A stretch of 63,877 bases of DNA, taken from the NCBI GenBank assembly GCA_013388635.1, contig JACAEX010000022.1, forward strand, positions 1-63,877, written 5' to 3'. The notes beneath the pieces were generated by a model. The model was not told where the DNA came from and did not search any database. It was given only the letters and a program-made list of their open reading frames with translations. The position numbers and the translations under genes are program-made. This stretch comes from Syntrophaceae bacterium (lineage in GTDB: Bacteria; Desulfobacterota; BSN033; UBA1163). Of the stretch, positions 27,538-36,242 are shown piece after piece (the first letter of the stretch is position 1; each line of letters begins with the position of its first letter).

Positions 27538-28239
27538 TTACCCCTCATCCTCAAGGACGATCCTTGCATCGACTGCGACAGCCCGATCTTTATAGGCGAA
27601 GACCGGATTCAGATCGATCTCTTTGATCTGGGGGTTTTCATTTACCCAGTTCGATATCTTGAGGATCGTTTCGACCAAGGCGGCAATATTCGCGGGCTCT
27701 TTTCCCCGATATCCTTGGAGAAGGGAATAGCTCTTTATCTCTCTGATCATCTCCTCGGCATCGGTCCGGTCGACAGGGATGATCCTGAAAGAGACATCTT
27801 TGAGGACCTCAACAAAGATCCCTCCAAGGCCAAACATGATCACCGGTCCGAATTGAGGATCTTTGGTGGCGCCGATGATCACTTCGGTCGCCGGAGGGAG
27901 CATTTTTTGTACAGAGACACCGTGGACGGCTGCATCGGGATACTTCTGACGAACACTCTCCATAATCTGGGTGTAGGCGGCTCTGACCTGGACAAGATTG
28001 GATAGGGCGAGCTTCACCCCATCGGAGTCGGTTTTGTGAATCACATCCGGGGAGGCGATCTTTAGGGCCACAGGAAAGCCGATCCTCTTGCTGAGCAAGA
28101 CCGCTTCATTTTTTGTTCTCGCCAGTCTGGTCTCTACGACAGGGATGCCTACCTGTTTGAGAAGTCTTTTGGACTCAAATTCGGTAAGGATCGATCGTCC
28201 CTCTCTTCGCACCTTATCGATGATCGAGTACTTTTCCAT
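27538..28239 (-). CDS. ATP-grasp protein, acyl-CoA synthetase (ADP-forming) beta-type
   Basis: The protein of about 233 residues matches the ATP-grasp_5 domain of ADP-forming acetate/acyl-CoA ligases: LTEFESKRLLKQVGIPVVET, the ATP-binding GFPVALKIASPDVIHKTDSDGV, and the GLGGIFVEVLKDVSFRI and EIDLNPVF blocks. In this family the beta part transfers phosphate to ADP, working with a CoA-binding alpha part. No alpha subunit is adjacent, so its partner must be encoded elsewhere. The ATG at 28239 with AAGGAAG upstream is preferred to one 37 codons earlier. Confidence 0.85.
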   Translation of the reverse strand: MEKYSIIDKVRREGRSILTEFESKRLLKQVGIPVVETRLARTKNEAVLLSKRIGFPVALKIASPDVIHKTDSDGVKLALSNLVQVRAAYTQIMESVRQKYPDAAVHGVSVQKMLPPATEVIIGATKDPQFGPVIMFGLGGIFVEVLKDVSFRIIPVDRTDAEEMIREIKSYSLLQGYRGKEPANIAALVETILKISNWVNENPQIKEIDLNPVFAYKDRAVAVDARIVLEDEG

Positions 28240-28392
28240 TCTCTTCTTCCTTTCTTCCGGAATGTCTTTTGTGGACGAATGGACCCTAACAAGGTCTCGG
28301 CGAAACACCTCATCAAAGTTAACAAGTTTGGCTGCCCTTTTCAACCTCATTTTAAGAGGAATTCTACTTTGTTGCGCAGAACAATTTTTCGG

Positions 28393-28421
28393 TTGACAAT
28401 CTTTTTATCCTCTAATAATTT
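28393..28421 (+). promoter_or_regulatory. Promoter of the MFS transporter gene
   Basis: TTGACA (28393-28398), 17 bp, TAATTT (28416-28421), 25 bp before the ATG at 28447. Confidence 0.45.
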
Positions 28422-28446
28422 TCTTCAGCAGGCGGACCAATCTTTC

Positions 28447-29742
28447 ATGAAGCCTGAAAAAGACTCTTTTTTTCACTGGAATATCATAGGGTTCAGCTTC
28501 GTCACCTTAGCCCTTGTTTACGGGATATGGTATGCCTATTCCGTCTTCTTCGTCGCTCTTCTGAAGGAGTTTGGTTGGAGCCGATCAGTCGGTGCTGGTG
28601 CCTTTTCGCTGTTTATCATCGTCAGCAGCAGCATCAGTCCTTTCGTGGGTAACATGGTCTATTCTGCCGGTCCCCGGAAGGTGATCATCGGAGGTGCTTT
28701 CCTCCTGGGAGGAGGTCTTATCCTCTGCAGCCTGACTCAATCCTGGTGGCAACTCTATCTCTTTTTCGGTGTGATCACAGCGATGGGGCTGGGCGCTTCC
28801 GGTTGGGTTCCCAATATTACGCTTATCCAACTCTGGTTTAAAGAGAAGAGAGGTTTGGCTACTGGAATCATCTCTTCTGGAATAGGGGTGGGGATCCTGG
28901 TTTGTGTTCCCGCTGTCCAGTATCTCATTGACCGGGTGGGGTGGCGAATGGCTTACCGGATTGTGGCCATCTTTGTGCCGCTTGTCGTGATTTCGATGGC
29001 AATGGGATTCTTAAAGAGACCACCAAAGACATCCCTGTTTCGGTCTGGCGAAGAGAAGGAGTCTGGTCCCATCCGTAAGGATCGTTTGGTCGTTGATGAG
29101 ACCTGGACTTCCCGGTCCTGGACCATCCGGCAAGCCCTTAGCACGAAAAAGTTTTGGCTTCTCGGCCTCTCCTTTTTCCTCGGCAATTCCATCACCCAGT
29201 CGATCTTCACGCACCAGGTGGCCTTTTTTGTGGACCGTGGTCTTGAGGCCCTGTTTGCCTCCTATCTGGTTGGAATTGTTGGAATTGTGAGCCTTGGTAG
29301 CAAAATCCTTTGGGCAGCGCTGTCGGACAGGATCGGAAGGGAGATCACTTACACCATGGGCATTACGTTCTCCATATTGAGCATGGTTGCCCTTATCCTG
29401 TTCAGTTTCTTTCCGCTCTCTTTCCTGCCGTACTCTTATGCTCTCTGTTTCGGTATGGGATATGCGGTTACAGCGGCCCTTCCACCCCTGATCACAGCAG
29501 ATCTTTTCGAGGGACACGCCTATGGCGGGATCTTCGGATCCCTGATGATCTTCGTTGGGATTGGCGGAGCCTTTGGAGCATGGTTTGCGGGTTTTATCCA
29601 TGACTGGACAGGCACTTACATCCCTTTATTTATGATTATGATCATCTTTACCATTGTCGCCTGTCTTAACCTCTGGTGGGTAGCCCCAAGAAAGATTAGG
29701 ATGGTTCCGGGGAGAAGCCGTAAAGTCGCTGCTTCGCCGTGA
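28447..29742 (+). CDS. MFS transporter, oxalate/formate antiporter-like
   Basis: The protein of about 431 residues has 12 hydrophobic segments in two halves with a charged central loop (residues about 190-220). The start WNIIGFSFVTLALVYGIWYA followed by YSVFFVALLKEFGWSRS resembles the OFA/monocarboxylate branch of the major facilitator superfamily. The ATG at 28447 follows the promoter closely; the frame is open further upstream but that part is not hydrophobic. An organic acid substrate is likely but unproven. It is divergent from the ATP-grasp gene. Confidence 0.83.
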   Translation: MKPEKDSFFHWNIIGFSFVTLALVYGIWYAYSVFFVALLKEFGWSRSVGAGAFSLFIIVSSSISPFVGNMVYSAGPRKVIIGGAFLLGGGLILCSLTQSWWQLYLFFGVITAMGLGASGWVPNITLIQLWFKEKRGLATGIISSGIGVGILVCVPAVQYLIDRVGWRMAYRIVAIFVPLVVISMAMGFLKRPPKTSLFRSGEEKESGPIRKDRLVVDETWTSRSWTIRQALSTKKFWLLGLSFFLGNSITQSIFTHQVAFFVDRGLEALFASYLVGIVGIVSLGSKILWAALSDRIGREITYTMGITFSILSMVALILFSFFPLSFLPYSYALCFGMGYAVTAALPPLITADLFEGHAYGGIFGSLMIFVGIGGAFGAWFAGFIHDWTGTYIPLFMIMIIFTIVACLNLWWVAPRKIRMVPGRSRKVAASP

Positions 29743-29774
29743 TGAGCAATGAGGATAATTCTGATCTCCGGCGG

Positions 29775-30764
29775 TTATAACAACCTCAACCCCTGATCCA
29801 GGACTTGAACTTCGAGGAAGAGATCGCCTCGGTTCCCAGCGTTATCTCTTTGACCCAATCCTTTCAACCGTAGACGGGTGCCATTGTCGATCCCCGGCGG
29901 CACGGTGACGATCAGTGTTCTCCTTCTCAATCCTTGGGGGATGGAGACCAGTTTGCGGGTGCCATATTTGGCTTCTTTCGGGGTGAGTGTGATCACTCCA
30001 TAGGTGTCCAGTTCGTCCGGGAGATACTGGGGTGAGAGGGCGTGAATCCTGGGGGTCTTATGCCTTTCTGTAAACCGGCGGAGGCTGCCATCGATCCCTG
30101 CTCTCGGAATGACGTCGAATATTTTGACAAAGATAAAACCAGCGACAAATCCGCCGATATGGGCCCAGAACGCAATGCCGCCCACGTTGCTCGGGGTGAG
30201 ACCTGCGGATACCAGCTGGATGAGAAACCAGTACCCGAGAAAGATGAAGGCTGGAAGCTCCACGAATTGGAGAAAAAGAAAGATCGGTATCAACGTCAAG
30301 ATTCTCGCCCGAGGGTAAAGCAGGAGGTAGGCTCCCATGACCCCTGAAATCGCTCCGCTTGCTCCAATGGTAGGGATCCTGGAATTCCAGTTGGTCAAAA
30401 GATGGATCAGACCCGCGGCGATGCCGGTGAGCAGATAGAAGAAAAGGTATCGGAGATGGCCAAGCCTGTCTTCGATATTATCCCCGAAGATGTAAAGGAA
30501 CCACATGTTTCCGAGGATATGAAGAAATCCCCCATGGAGAAACATCGAGGTCAGGAAGGGAAGAAGCTGCTGGAATGCGGTAAACTGAGCCGAAAGGCTG
30601 GGATCGGAGTACCGGACAGGGACGATACCGAAGAGAAAGAAGATCTCTTCTAAATTGGGAGCCTGTGAGAGTTGCCATAAAAACGCAATGGCATTAAGGC
30701 CGATGAGGAGGCTGTTGATGATCGGAAAATTTTTGGAACGAATGGCGTCTCGAATCGGGATCAT
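29775..30764 (-). CDS. Rhomboid protease fused to a DnaJ C-terminal-like domain
   Basis: Residues 1-215 form a rhomboid intramembrane serine protease: six membrane segments, HILGN with N86 in the oxyanion region, nucleophile S136 in GASGA, and H202 in AHIGGFVAG. Residues 255-325 look like the second C-terminal domain of DnaJ: ITLTPKEAKYGTRKLVSIPQ, then VPPGIDNGTRLRLKGLG and GDLFLEVQVLD. In DnaJ this region binds client polypeptides, so the cytosolic tail may present substrates to the membrane protease. No J-domain is present. The fusion is visible within a single uninterrupted frame. Confidence 0.85.
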   Translation of the reverse strand: MIPIRDAIRSKNFPIINSLLIGLNAIAFLWQLSQAPNLEEIFFLFGIVPVRYSDPSLSAQFTAFQQLLPFLTSMFLHGGFLHILGNMWFLYIFGDNIEDRLGHLRYLFFYLLTGIAAGLIHLLTNWNSRIPTIGASGAISGVMGAYLLLYPRARILTLIPIFLFLQFVELPAFIFLGYWFLIQLVSAGLTPSNVGGIAFWAHIGGFVAGFIFVKIFDVIPRAGIDGSLRRFTERHKTPRIHALSPQYLPDELDTYGVITLTPKEAKYGTRKLVSIPQGLRRRTLIVTVPPGIDNGTRLRLKGLGQRDNAGNRGDLFLEVQVLDQGLRLL

Positions 30765-31020
30765 AGAGTTAGCTTCTCGGTTTCAGTGCCGTATGGGGAC
30801 TCCTGTCATTGCATAGTATAAACCTTATCGGTTTTGAAAACAAGGTGCACGGACATCCCTGCATAGTACTAAATTCTTGATTTTCAGCAAGATGTGAGTT
30901 AACCTAAGCACGATAGAATAAGGGCCAAACCCAAATTTCCAGTATCCATATAATGACCGGGGTTTCAACGATGGTCATTTGAGATTTGGAGTTTGGTTAT
31001 TGAGATTTCATCCATAAAGG

Positions 31021-31096
31021 GGTCCCATCGTCTAGTGGCCTAGGACATCGGCCTCTCACGTCGAAAACACGGGTTCGAATCCCGTTGGGACCACCA
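31021..31096 (+). tRNA. tRNA-Glu (anticodon CTC)
   Basis: GGTCCCA (31021) pairs with TGGGACC (31086), followed by A and an encoded CCA. The anticodon stem TCGGC/GTCGA encloses the loop CTCTCAC with anticodon CTC. The T arm is CGGGTTCGAATCCCG. No duplicated copy of its 3' end is seen nearby, so nothing is integrated here. Confidence 0.95.
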
Positions 31097-31314
31097 GGTT
31101 TATCCAATGCCAATTCATCCCAGTGCCAACAAAGCGTCTATTTTATTCGAGGGGAAGTAGGTAGGAGGGTAACTTTGTGGCATGAAGGAGTAAAAAATTG
31201 CAGAAATCTGATGGATCTCTGGGTGTACCCAAAAATATTTATGAATATATTCAAATAGTTACGAAAAGCTTGATTTCTGGTATACTATTTGCTATATTTG
31301 AATTAAGAAAAAGC

Positions 31315-31343
31315 TTGACATCTGGCAAATTTTTTTGTAAAAA
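31315..31343 (+). promoter_or_regulatory. Promoter of the NYN gene leader
   Basis: TTGACA (31315-31320), 17 bp, TAAAAA (31338-31343). It would give a leader of about 125 nt holding two hairpins before the NYN gene. The region 31097-31314 upstream is AT-rich and has no gene I can support. Confidence 0.45.
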
Positions 31344-31360
31344 GCTGTTCGTAAATTTTC

Positions 31361-31390
31361 CCTTCTCGTTTTCATTGGAAGACGAGAAGG
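31361..31390 (+). other. Leader hairpin 1 before the NYN gene
   Basis: CCTTCTCGT (31361-31369) pairs perfectly with ACGAGAAGG (31382-31390) across a 12-nt loop and is followed by TTTT. It could be a weak terminator or a regulatory stem. Confidence 0.55.
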
Positions 31391-31401
31391 TTTTAATCCG
31401 T

Positions 31402-31445
31402 CCCCCTTGTTTCTCTTTTGAGCGATAAGGGGGTTTAATTTTTTT
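31402..31445 (+). terminator. Intrinsic terminator or attenuator before the NYN gene
   Basis: CCCCCTT (31402-31408) pairs with AAGGGGG (31427-31433), followed by TTTAATTTTTTT. It lies 30 nt upstream of the NYN start codon, between that gene and its promoter. So it either ends a short RNA of about 95 nt or attenuates the gene. Confidence 0.65.
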
Positions 31446-31474
31446 GAGGCTTAGTAGGAACAGAGCACGGAAAG

Positions 31475-32035
31475 ATGAGAACAGGGGTTTTCATTGATGG
31501 AGGCTATTTCGAAAAAATCATAAAGAATGAATTTGGAGAAGTGCCGATTGATTTCTCAAAACTTATTGCGGTCCTTGTAGAAGGGAGAGAACTCTTAAGA
31601 ACTTATTATTACAACTGTCTGCCGTACCAGAGCAGTCCCCCCACCGAGGAAGAATCTCAACGATTTGCAAGAAAGGAGAGATTCTTTTCCTATTTAAGAA
31701 GGTTGCCCCGTTTTTGTGTTAGGCTCGGTAAGTTAGCTTATAGGGGGATGACTAATGATGGGAAGAAGATTTTTGAACAAAAGGGTATTGATACCCTGTT
31801 GAGTATTGACATGGTTAACTTGGCAGCTACGAAACAGGTTTCGAACATTATTCTGTTAGCCGGGGATAGTGATTATATCCCAGCCGTTGAGGTGGTAAAG
31901 AGTCATGGTGTTGGCGTGATTCTTTACCATTCCCAGAAAAAGGATAGCTACCATGTTGATTTATGGCAGACTTGCGATGAAAGGTTTCCAATAAATCAAA
32001 GCCTGATTAACAAAATAAGAATTCCAAGCCCCTAA
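31475..32035 (+). CDS. NYN domain (PIN-like) protein
   Basis: This 186-residue protein has the LabA/DUF88 NYN pattern: VFIDGGYFEKI with the first acidic residue, KGIDTLLSIDMVNLA, and ILLAGDSDYIPAVE. These acidic positions form the PIN-like metal site of single-strand ribonucleases. Substrate is unknown; NYN proteins act in RNA turnover or defence. The start ATG at 31475 has AGCACGGAAAG upstream. The leader carries a terminator-like hairpin, suggesting regulated read-through. Confidence 0.85.
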   Translation: MRTGVFIDGGYFEKIIKNEFGEVPIDFSKLIAVLVEGRELLRTYYYNCLPYQSSPPTEEESQRFARKERFFSYLRRLPRFCVRLGKLAYRGMTNDGKKIFEQKGIDTLLSIDMVNLAATKQVSNIILLAGDSDYIPAVEVVKSHGVGVILYHSQKKDSYHVDLWQTCDERFPINQSLINKIRIPSP

Positions 32036-32535
32036 CTTAACCTAATTCTCAATTTATGATATAAATGTAACTCAAGAGCATAATTTCTTTTGTGTTTTAT
32101 TTGATGGTCTGAGAGTTCCTTCCAGATTTTGAACTGTCCCCCTCAAGTACTCAGGGAAAAGGCGAGAATACCTCAAAGTCGATTTCTCAGGCTTTTATGT
32201 TCAAGAAGGGTTTGAACCAACTTTGAATTGGCCATTCTCGTTAGGAAGATTTGAATAACCTGCAATCTTTTATCCTGCTTTAATTGATTTCAGAAATTTA
32301 GAACATGCCTCGTTGCGAATTGCCATCTGTTCGGCAGTCGCCTTGAATCCGACAGGGTAAGCTTTACAATGTGCTTAAAAACCTCTAAACGTACGAGGGG
32401 GAGACATATTCGCTAAGCTTTCATCTGGGCACAAACGAGCTCAACTTCCATTGAAACTCCTGAAACTCAAAAATCCTTGACCAGGAATTTAAAAGAGATT
32501 TAAGTTAGATCGTTCGGAGCAGTGAAAAATAAAGG
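32036..32535. other. 500-bp gap without a recognisable gene
   Basis: No frame in this stretch looks like a gene. The sequence is moderately AT-rich and is not made of the dispersed repeats seen elsewhere. It may be decayed sequence between the NYN gene and the broken ATPase gene. Confidence 0.5.
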
Positions 32536-34048
32536 ATGGCGAATCCGGATCCATATAATATGGAATACCTTCCTGTCACCGTAGATAAAAGTCATCTGAT
32601 CACGATTGGGGAAAGGCTCTATTCGGAGAGCATTGAACTCATCCGGGAGCTGGTCAACAATGCTTACGACGCCGATGCGACTGAGGTCCATATCAAAATG
32701 ACCGATGAATTCATCGAGGTCAGGGACAACGGCACAGGAATGGATCGCGAAGGGCTAAAACAATACTTTAATATCGGTTCTCCAGAGAAGATCAGCAAAG
32801 CGAAGTCGCCTGTTTTCCATCGAGACCTGATCGGTCAGTTCGGCATCGGGAAGTTTGCCAGTCTCGCAGCCTGTGAATGCTTTGAGGTCCACACCCAGAA
32901 AGGTGACTTTGCAGCCAAGGTGACCTTCGACAAAAAGGAATGGGAAAAAGAAGGCGATCAGTGGAATCTCCCACTCCAAATCCTTCCACCGGATAAAGAG
33001 AGAGGGGACGGGACAACCGTTACCCTCCTCCGATTGACCAAAGCATTTGAACCAGAAGAGGTCATGCGAAAGATTGTGGAGGGGACCCCTTTAAAGGCGT
33101 CCAATTTTGTGGTCAGGTTGAACGGAGTAAGGATCACTCCGAGAAGTCTGAGCGGGCACCGGATTCCCTTCCTTGAAGGGACGGAATTTGGCCCTGTCCA
33201 TGGAGAGATCATCATATTGCCCTCCTCGACCGCTTCTCCTGTTGAATTGGGGATCGAAGTCAAAGTGAAGCAGGTCACCGTTAAGAGGAAATTTTTCGGT
33301 TTAGAACATTGGGGAAAGACCCTTTCCAGAATTCGGGGAGGTGCATGCCGATTTTCTGCCGGTCACCACAGATCGTTCAGGGTTTGTTCAGGATAGTCCT
33401 CAATATCAAGCCTTCCAAAAGGTAATGACAAAGCTCATTCAGGAAGTGGATGACATTCTTAAAAGATTGGCCAGCCGTAAAGAGAAACGAAGAACCAGTA
33501 AGGCACTGAAGGAAGCCCTTCAAAGGGTTCACCGGGCGCTGGCCCTAAATCCGGATCTCTCTCCTTTCGGCGCCATTCCATTAGCTGGTGAAGGCGAAGG
33601 GATGGGGGGCGCAGGTGTCGTCCCAAAGAAATTGGATCAAAAAGAGGAGAGAGAACTTCAGCCTGCTGGGGAGAGAAGAGAGGGCGAAGAAGGTCAGCCA
33701 CCCATCACGAAGAAGAAACCGAGAAAAAAATCACCAAAGGTCAAACGTCTCACCCCCAATGCCGTTGTTCAGAGGATGAAGTTTGGAGAGACGGGCGTCT
33801 CTGTCTGCGTCGATGATTTCGGAGAGGATGGTCCGGAATCCTTCACAGAGGGGACGGTCATTTATATCAATCAGCAGCACCCCCTTTATCAGCGGGAAGC
33901 CAAGAAACCAGAGACTTACATTCTGAACGTCACAAGGCTGATCACACAAGAGATCTCATTAATGAAGGATACAAAAAATCCACGTCAGGCCTTTACCAGA
34001 CAGAGCAAACTCCTCCGGGATGCCTTCATCGAACATCCTTCCGGCTGA
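32536..34048 (+). pseudogene. GHKL (HSP90-like) ATPase gene split by a frameshift
   Basis: The first part (32536-33396) encodes a GHKL ATP-binding domain: ELIRELVNNAYDADATEV (N-box), VRDNGTGM (G1 box), and IGQFGIGKFAS (G2 box). Near 33315-33340 the frame changes. The continuation in the other frame (to 34048) reads EVHADFLPVTTDRSGF, as expected for the next conserved block, then a helical and basic region of about 220 residues. The two pieces together give a normal-looking protein of about 500 residues. Either a real mutation or a single-base assembly error explains this. The role of this family is unclear; several members are in defence or DNA-topology contexts. Confidence 0.75.
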
Positions 34049-34136
34049 TCTGATTGCACATTTCCGAGAGACAAAAAGACCATTGCCCTTTGCCGGTTGG
34101 CAAGCCTTAAGGTCGCGCCATGTGCTCCGAGGAAAG

Positions 34137-34182
34137 GGTAATAATATGGAGTAAAAGGTAATAAAAAGTAATTCTTAGTAAT
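34137..34182 (+). promoter_or_regulatory. Helically phased GTAAT operator repeats
   Basis: Four copies of (G/A)GTAAT begin at 34137, 34157, 34167 and 34177, at 20, 10 and 10 bp spacing, all on the same DNA face. They end 9 bp before the -35 box. The natural candidate to bind them is the HTH protein encoded just downstream; this is inferred from position. Confidence 0.55.
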
Positions 34183-34190
34183 ATTTTTGC

Positions 34191-34219
34191 TTGACATTCT
34201 CTAAAATCTCCTTTAATAT
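34191..34219 (+). promoter_or_regulatory. Promoter of the tungstate regulon
   Basis: TTGACA (34191-34196), 17 bp, TAATAT (34214-34219), about 30 bp before the regulator ATG at 34250. A GGAGG lies between -10 and start. Confidence 0.65.
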
Positions 34220-34249
34220 AAGCAGGCGGAACTCTCCTCAGGAGGATCT

Positions 34250-35167
34250 ATGTCTGAGATGATGAATACAAAAGAGGTGGCGAAGTATCTCGGGATCCAT
34301 GAGAAACAGGTCTATGCGCTCATCAGATCGAAGAGAATTCCATCGACCCGGGTCACCGGGAAGTGGGTCTTTCCGAAGCGATTGATCGATGAGTGGATCG
34401 AATCGAATGCGAAGGGAGGCCTTGAGCAGGCCAAGGAGAAAAGCAAAAAGATCGAAGGGGCACTTCTCGCATCCGGCAGCAATGACCCCATCCTTGACAT
34501 GCTTCAGACCTATATGAGGAAATCATATCCTGAGTTTTATCTCTTTTCTGCGAACATAGGGAGCACGGAGGGACTCAAGGCCTTGAACATGGGCTATACC
34601 GATATTGCCTGGTCCCACCTCTTCGATCCGAAGAGCGGGGAATATAACACCCCATTTCTCCCGATCTATCTTCCCGATGTCAAGCCTGTGGTGGTCAACC
34701 TGTTTCAGCGAGACCTCGGATTTGTGGTCGCTCCTAAGAACCCTCTCCGCATCCACGAATTCGAAGATTTGACTCAGAAAGGGATCAGATTCATCAATCG
34801 ACAGAAAGGGTCGGGCACCAGGTTGCTTCTGGACTATCATCTGAAGAGGTTGCAGATCCCGGCCTCCAAGATCAATGGGTATGAAAGGGAGGTGTACACC
34901 CATTTTGAAGTGGGCCTCTCCATCCTCTCAAAAGAGGCGGACGTCGGCATTGCGACCATTGCCGTTTCCAAACTCCTCGGCCTTTCATTCCTACCTATCA
35001 CACGGGAGAGCTTTGATATGATCCTCGACCAACCGACCTTCTTTAACAAGGGGGTACAGGCCTTTATTGAGATTCTCAACTCATCAGAGTTTCGAAGGAG
35101 AGTCGAGGGGTTGGGGATCTACGATTTTAGGAATTCTGGTAAAATCCTTTATTCAAAGGATCGATAA
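34250..35167 (+). CDS. One-component regulator: HTH plus periplasmic-binding-like domain
   Basis: Residues 1-60 are an excisionase-type HTH (NTKEVAKYLGIHEKQVYALI). Residues 75-300 are a PBP-like domain of the kind found in molybdate/tungstate-binding sensors (IGSTEGLKALNMGYTDIAWS, GIRFINRQKGSGTRLLLDYH). The gene lies 5 nt before tupA, so it probably senses tungstate or a related oxyanion and controls the transporter. It is cytoplasmic, with no signal peptide. Regulation through the GTAAT repeats is inferred. About 305 residues, normal for this architecture. Confidence 0.83.
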   Translation: MSEMMNTKEVAKYLGIHEKQVYALIRSKRIPSTRVTGKWVFPKRLIDEWIESNAKGGLEQAKEKSKKIEGALLASGSNDPILDMLQTYMRKSYPEFYLFSANIGSTEGLKALNMGYTDIAWSHLFDPKSGEYNTPFLPIYLPDVKPVVVNLFQRDLGFVVAPKNPLRIHEFEDLTQKGIRFINRQKGSGTRLLLDYHLKRLQIPASKINGYEREVYTHFEVGLSILSKEADVGIATIAVSKLLGLSFLPITRESFDMILDQPTFFNKGVQAFIEILNSSEFRRRVEGLGIYDFRNSGKILYSKDR

Positions 35168-35172
35168 CGAGG

Positions 35173-36030
35173 ATGGATATGAAGATCAATAGGTGGGTTA
35201 CCCTATTGGGGGTCATTTCCCTGTTATTTCTTCATGGGAAGACATCGGTAGGAGCCCAACAAAAGACGATTGTCCTTGGGACCACGACGAGCACACAGGA
35301 TTCAGGGCTATTTGAAGTTTTAATCCCTATTTTTGAAAAGAAAACGGGTTATTTTGTCAAGACGATCGCGGTGGGTTCAGGTCAGGCGATGGTCCTGGGG
35401 CAGAGGGGGGAGGCTGATCTACTTCTGGTCCATTCGCCTGCCGCGGAAAAGAAATTTGTGGCTGAGGGCTGTGGAATCAATCGAAGGCTTGTTATGCATA
35501 ACGATTTTGTCATCGTTGGTCCTTCAGAAGATCCAGCTAAAGTTAAGGGATTAAGATCAGCCTCCGAGTCCTTTAAAAGGATCGCCTCAGCAAAGGCATT
35601 GTTTTTATCGAGGGCAGATAAATCAGGCACCCATGTAAAGGAAATGGATATTTGGAAGAGATCTGGGATCAATCCCGAAGGAGAAAAGTGGTATCAGCAG
35701 ACCGGGCTTGGAATGGGTCAGACCTTAAACGTGGCTGCTGAAAAAAAGGGGTACACCCTTGCTGATCGGGGGACCTATCTGGCTTTGAAGAAGAACCTCG
35801 AGCTCAGTATCCTCGTGGAAGGAGATGCCATTCTTCTTAACGCCTACCATGTCATCGAGATCAATCCTGCCAGATGGCCCAAAGTGAATGCTGCCGGGGC
35901 GAGGGCCTTTGCCAATTTTATGGTCTCAAGGGAGACGCAGGGAATTATCAAGACATTTGGAGTGGATAAGTTTGGATCTCCTCTCTTCTTCCCAGACGCA
36001 GGAAAGAAGGAAGAAGAACTCGGGAGATAA
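35173..36030 (+). CDS. tupA: Tungstate ABC transporter substrate-binding protein
   Basis: This 285-residue periplasmic protein has a signal peptide to about residue 28. The TupA signature LGTTTSTQDSGLFEVLIPIF (the TTTS oxyanion site) is followed by VGSGQAMVLGQRGEADLLLVHSP-type residues and GYTLADRGTYLA. TupA is selective for tungstate over molybdate. It is followed, after 210 bp with an inverted-repeat element, by permease and ATPase genes. Tungstate supply fits the AOR-family enzyme encoded at 2944-4791. Confidence 0.9.
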   Translation: MDMKINRWVTLLGVISLLFLHGKTSVGAQQKTIVLGTTTSTQDSGLFEVLIPIFEKKTGYFVKTIAVGSGQAMVLGQRGEADLLLVHSPAAEKKFVAEGCGINRRLVMHNDFVIVGPSEDPAKVKGLRSASESFKRIASAKALFLSRADKSGTHVKEMDIWKRSGINPEGEKWYQQTGLGMGQTLNVAAEKKGYTLADRGTYLALKKNLELSILVEGDAILLNAYHVIEINPARWPKVNAAGARAFANFMVSRETQGIIKTFGVDKFGSPLFFPDAGKKEEELGR

Positions 36031-36102
36031 ATCCGAAGCACGAAATCCGAAGTTCGAAACAAGCACGAATGTTCAAAATACGAATGGCCAAAACCCAGAG
36101 AC

Positions 36103-36193
36103 TGTCATTGCGAATGAAGTGACGCAATTCTTGTGCCGATTGAAGCGAGGGAGATCTTGAGATTGCCACGTCGCTTCGATCCTCGCAATGACG
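36103..36193. repeat. TCATTGCGA-type inverted-repeat element
   Basis: TGTCATTGCGAA at the left and CTCGCAATGACG at the right pair imperfectly, with further matching blocks inside (GAAGTGACGCAAT against ATTGCCACGTCGCTTC). Such 90-bp palindromic elements are dispersed in many anaerobe genomes. It interrupts the tup operon between tupA and tupB. The flanks (36031-36100, 36194-36242) are AT-rich TTCGAAATTC-type repeats. Confidence 0.6.
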
Positions 36194-36242
36194 AGATTCT
36201 CTTTTTCGGATTTCGATATTCGAATTTCGAAATTGAGGATAG

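Noticed and set aside
31021-31096. Integration site at tRNA-Glu
   Set aside because: No duplicate of its 3' end is visible downstream within the window.
31198-31428. 76-codon frame before the NYN gene
   Set aside because: It begins with TTG without a ribosome site, runs through a promoter and two hairpins, and has no gene-like composition.
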